A DNA stretch of 64,000 nt, taken from the NCBI GenBank assembly GCA_009712635.1, contig WASS01000020.1, positions 62,001 to 126,000 on the forward strand, read 5' to 3'. The position numbers were made by a program, and so were the translations under genes. Under the pieces are notes generated by a model. It was not told the origin of the DNA. It made no database searches and was given only the letters and a program-made list of their open reading frames with translations. The stretch is from Hungatella sp. GTDB taxonomy: Bacteria > Bacillota > Clostridia > Lachnospirales > Lachnospiraceae. How positions within the stretch are numbered: position 1 is the first letter of the stretch; each line of letters begins with the position of its first letter. Shown here one piece after another: positions 61,918-64,000 of the stretch.

Positions 61918-62973
61918 ATGAACAGGGATCATACGAAAACAATTCAGATCGGAAACAAGGTCATCGGTGGAGGCAATCCGGTTCTGATCCAATCCATGTG
62001 CAATACGAAAACTCAGGATGTTGCATCAACAGTCAATCAGATTAAAAAGCTGACCGCGGCTGGCTGTGATATTATCAGAGTTGCTGTTCCTGATATGGAA
62101 GCGGCGGCAGCTATTAAGGAGATTAAGAAGCAGATCAGTATACCTCTGGTAGCCGATATTCATTTTGATTATCGGCTGGCTGTGGCTTCTATCGAGTCAG
62201 GAGCTGATAAGATCCGGATTAATCCGGGCAATATCGGCTCACTGGACCGTGTAAAAGCGGTTGTGGATAAGGCAAAGGAATATCAGATTCCCATACGTGT
62301 GGGAGTTAACAGCGGTTCCCTTGAAAAAAATCTCATTGAAAAATATGGTGGAGTTACTGCAGAGGGAATTGTGGAAAGCGCATTAAATAAGGTACGTATG
62401 ATCGAGGAGATGGATTATGGGAATCTGGTGATCAGTATCAAATCATCTGATGTACTTATGTGTATCAAGGCCCATGAACTGATAGCAGAGCGGACGGATT
62501 ATCCCCTTCATGTGGGTATTACAGAGGCTGGAACCCTGATATCTGGAACCATTAAATCTTCCGTTGGGCTGGGCATTATTCTTCATAAGAGAATTGGTGA
62601 TACCATCCGTGTGTCTCTTACCGGCGATCCGCTTGAGGAGGTAAAGGCAGCTAAAACCATTTTAAGATCTCTGGGTCTGAAAAGGGGAGGGGTGGAGGTA
62701 ATATCCTGTCCCACCTGCGGCAGAACCAGAATTGATTTAATCTCCCTGGCCAATCAGGTAGAGGATATGGTTTCTGCTTACGACCATTTGGATATTAAGG
62801 TGGCAGTAATGGGCTGCGTGGTAAACGGACCAGGTGAAGCAAGAGAAGCAGACATTGGAATTGCCGGTGGAATCGGAGAGGGACTTCTTATTAAAAAAGG
62901 AGAAGTAATCAGAAAGGTTCCGGAAGAAGAACTTCTTAGCGCCCTTCAGGAAGAACTTATGAAAATGCAATAG
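61918..62973 (+). CDS. ispG: (E)-4-hydroxy-3-methylbut-2-enyl-diphosphate synthase
   Basis: A 351-aa iron-sulfur enzyme. The ATG at 61918 after GGAGGAG is preferred to one at 61906 that lies within that site. The N-terminal TIM barrel starts with the segment [16 protein letters not shown]. The C-terminal cluster ligands are [11 protein letters not shown] (two Cys) and [12 protein letters not shown] (one Cys). It converts MEcPP to HMBPP in the MEP pathway. Directly followed by polC. Confidence 0.97.
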   Translation: MNRDHTKTIQIGNKVIGGGNPVLIQSMCNTKTQDVASTVNQIKKLTAAGCDIIRVAVPDMEAAAAIKEIKKQISIPLVADIHFDYRLAVASIESGADKIRINPGNIGSLDRVKAVVDKAKEYQIPIRVGVNSGSLEKNLIEKYGGVTAEGIVESALNKVRMIEEMDYGNLVISIKSSDVLMCIKAHELIAERTDYPLHVGITEAGTLISGTIKSSVGLGIILHKRIGDTIRVSLTGDPLEEVKAAKTILRSLGLKRGGVEVISCPTCGRTRIDLISLANQVEDMVSAYDHLDIKVAVMGCVVNGPGEAREADIGIAGGIGEGLLIKKGEVIRKVPEEELLSALQEELMKMQ

Positions 62974-62981
62974 GTGATAGA

Positions 62982-64000
62982 ATGGCAAAGAAATTTTTGG
63001 AAGTTTTTCCAAACTTACATATTACGGACGAATTAAAAGAGCTTTTAAATCTGGTAGATGTGGAAAAGGTCACATCAAACAGGGATAGAAGCTCTATTCG
63101 TGTTTATTTAATCAGTCCAAGGCTGATACACAAGCAAAATATATACAGCCTTGAAAAAGGAATCAAAGAACAGTTGTTTCCTTCCAAACAGATCACAATT
63201 AAAATCATTGAGCGGTTCCGGCTTTCGGGACAGTATACGCCGCAGAAGCTGTTAAAGATCTATCGGGAAAGTCTTCTGGCGGAACTTAAAAATTACAGTA
63301 TCATTGAGTATAATATGTTCCGGAAGGCACAGTACCAGTTCCCGGAACCGGATCTTCTGAAGATGACAGTGGAAGATACCATTGTAACCCATGAAAAAGC
63401 CGGCGAGCTAAAGCGGGTGCTGGAAAAGATTTTTCATGAAAGATGCGGCCTGCCTGTTGAAGTTCAGTATGAATTTATTGAGCCTAAGGAGAATGCCCTG
63501 GCGAAACAAAAAGAGCTTCAGATGCAGAGGGAAGTAGAGGAAATCGTCAGCAGAACTTCATTTGCCGGGCAGCAAAAAAGCCAGACAGACGAATATGGCG
63601 GACCTTCCATGGCAGATGGCCCCCTGGACGCATTGGCAGCCACTTATTCTGATGAAGTGCCCTTCACACAGGAAGCCCAGACTCCTGCAGCCACACTACG
63701 CATGGGTGGTAAAAAAGAAGGAGATAAAAAAGAATCCGGTAAAGCAGTAGAGTCCGACTCCGGAAAGAAGGAATGGAAAGATTACCGGAAGAATTCCTAT
63801 AATGGCCGCCGTTCTGATAATCCGGATGTTTTATATGGCAGAGATTTTGAAGAAGAAACCATGGAAATTGAAAAGATTGACGGGGAAATCGGAGAAGTCG
63901 TGGTTCGTGGTAAGATTATTATGACGGACAGCAGGGAATTAAGAAGCGGTAAGACCATTATTATTTTTGATGTAACAGATTTTACGGACACGATTACAGT
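62982..64000 (+). CDS. polC: DNA polymerase III subunit alpha, PolC type (3' truncated)
   Basis: The frame is open from the ATG at 62982 (AGGTGAT upstream) to the right edge, at least 339 codons. The start MAKKFLEVFPNLHITDELKE and the following domain match PolC N-terminal regions. A low-complexity linker lies near residues 180-270, and the OB fold begins near GEVVVRGKIIMTDSREL, just before the window ends. The polymerase and exonuclease domains are beyond the window. PolC is the Gram-positive replicative polymerase. It follows ispG by 8 nt, the typical clostridial order. Confidence 0.94.
   Translation, partial: MAKKFLEVFPNLHITDELKELLNLVDVEKVTSNRDRSSIRVYLISPRLIHKQNIYSLEKGIKEQLFPSKQITIKIIERFRLSGQYTPQKLLKIYRESLLAELKNYSIIEYNMFRKAQYQFPEPDLLKMTVEDTIVTHEKAGELKRVLEKIFHERCGLPVEVQYEFIEPKENALAKQKELQMQREVEEIVSRTSFAGQQKSQTDEYGGPSMADGPLDALAATYSDEVPFTQEAQTPAATLRMGGKKEGDKKESGKAVESDSGKKEWKDYRKNSYNGRRSDNPDVLYGRDFEEETMEIEKIDGEIGEVVVRGKIIMTDSRELRSGKTIIIFDVTDFTDTIT

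Noticed and set aside
1-64000. CRISPR arrays, tRNA or rRNA genes, transposases
   Set aside because: No spaced direct repeats, cloverleaf-like segments or transposase frames were seen on reading the window.

Overview
The window looks like chromosome from a low-GC, spore-forming Clostridia of the Lachnospiraceae type (Lacrimispora / Clostridium cluster XIVa-like). This rests on codY next to topA and rpsB, a PolC-type polymerase, strong AGGAGG ribosome-binding sites, Csp-like subtilases, and an Acetobacterium-style lactate operon. The genus is an inference from gene content. I see no rRNA, tRNA, CRISPR array, prophage or insertion sequence.

Region 1 (1-2600) holds two coupled nucleotidyltransferases of the COG3541 / RlaP type, the first cut by the left edge, then a small conserved protein and a DUF1349 protein. 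Region 2 (2660-9450) is one tightly packed operon: a NikABCDE/Opp-like ABC importer bracketed by two paralogous SAM methyltransferases. Region 3 (9480-18090) is lactate metabolism. It has a GntR/FadR regulator, an XdhC protein with unusual domain order, then etfB-etfA-lctD (electron-confurcating lactate dehydrogenase), a LarA-type nickel lactate racemase with all key residues, and a separate gapN. Region 4 (18100-24550) is accessory: a cupin, a REC-CheX fusion followed by a CheX, an S8 subtilase whose catalytic Ser is Gly, an autoregulated PadR plus methyltransferase, and a TetR / zinc-ribbon / carboxymuconolactone-decarboxylase-like operon.

Region 5 (24550-32995) is a cellobiose locus. Cellobiose phosphorylase (GH94) is transcribed divergently from lacI-SBP-permease-permease-GH1, and two identical LacI-type operators sit in the shared intergenic region. 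Region 6 (32996-40580) holds a membrane-anchored hypothetical protein, a TetR regulator divergent from an MMPL/RND exporter plus coiled-coil exported partner, and galE. Region 7 (40650-47710) holds the radical SAM / DUF4130 pair, linked to DNA modification or repair only by family annotation, then yifB (comM), dprA and topA.

Region 8 (47839-64000) is the conserved housekeeping block codY, rpsB, tsf, pyrH, frr, uppS, cdsA, dxr, rseP, ispG and polC (cut by the right edge). A complete five-gene oligopeptide transporter (oppBCDF-oppA) lies between tsf and pyrH.

The most interesting items are the methyltransferase-bracketed transporter and its possible nickel link to LarA, the subtilase pseudoprotease, the REC-CheX/CheX pair, the radical SAM / DUF4130 pair, and the permuted XdhC. 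Start codons were chosen by ribosome-binding site and family alignment and often lie downstream of the longest open frame.
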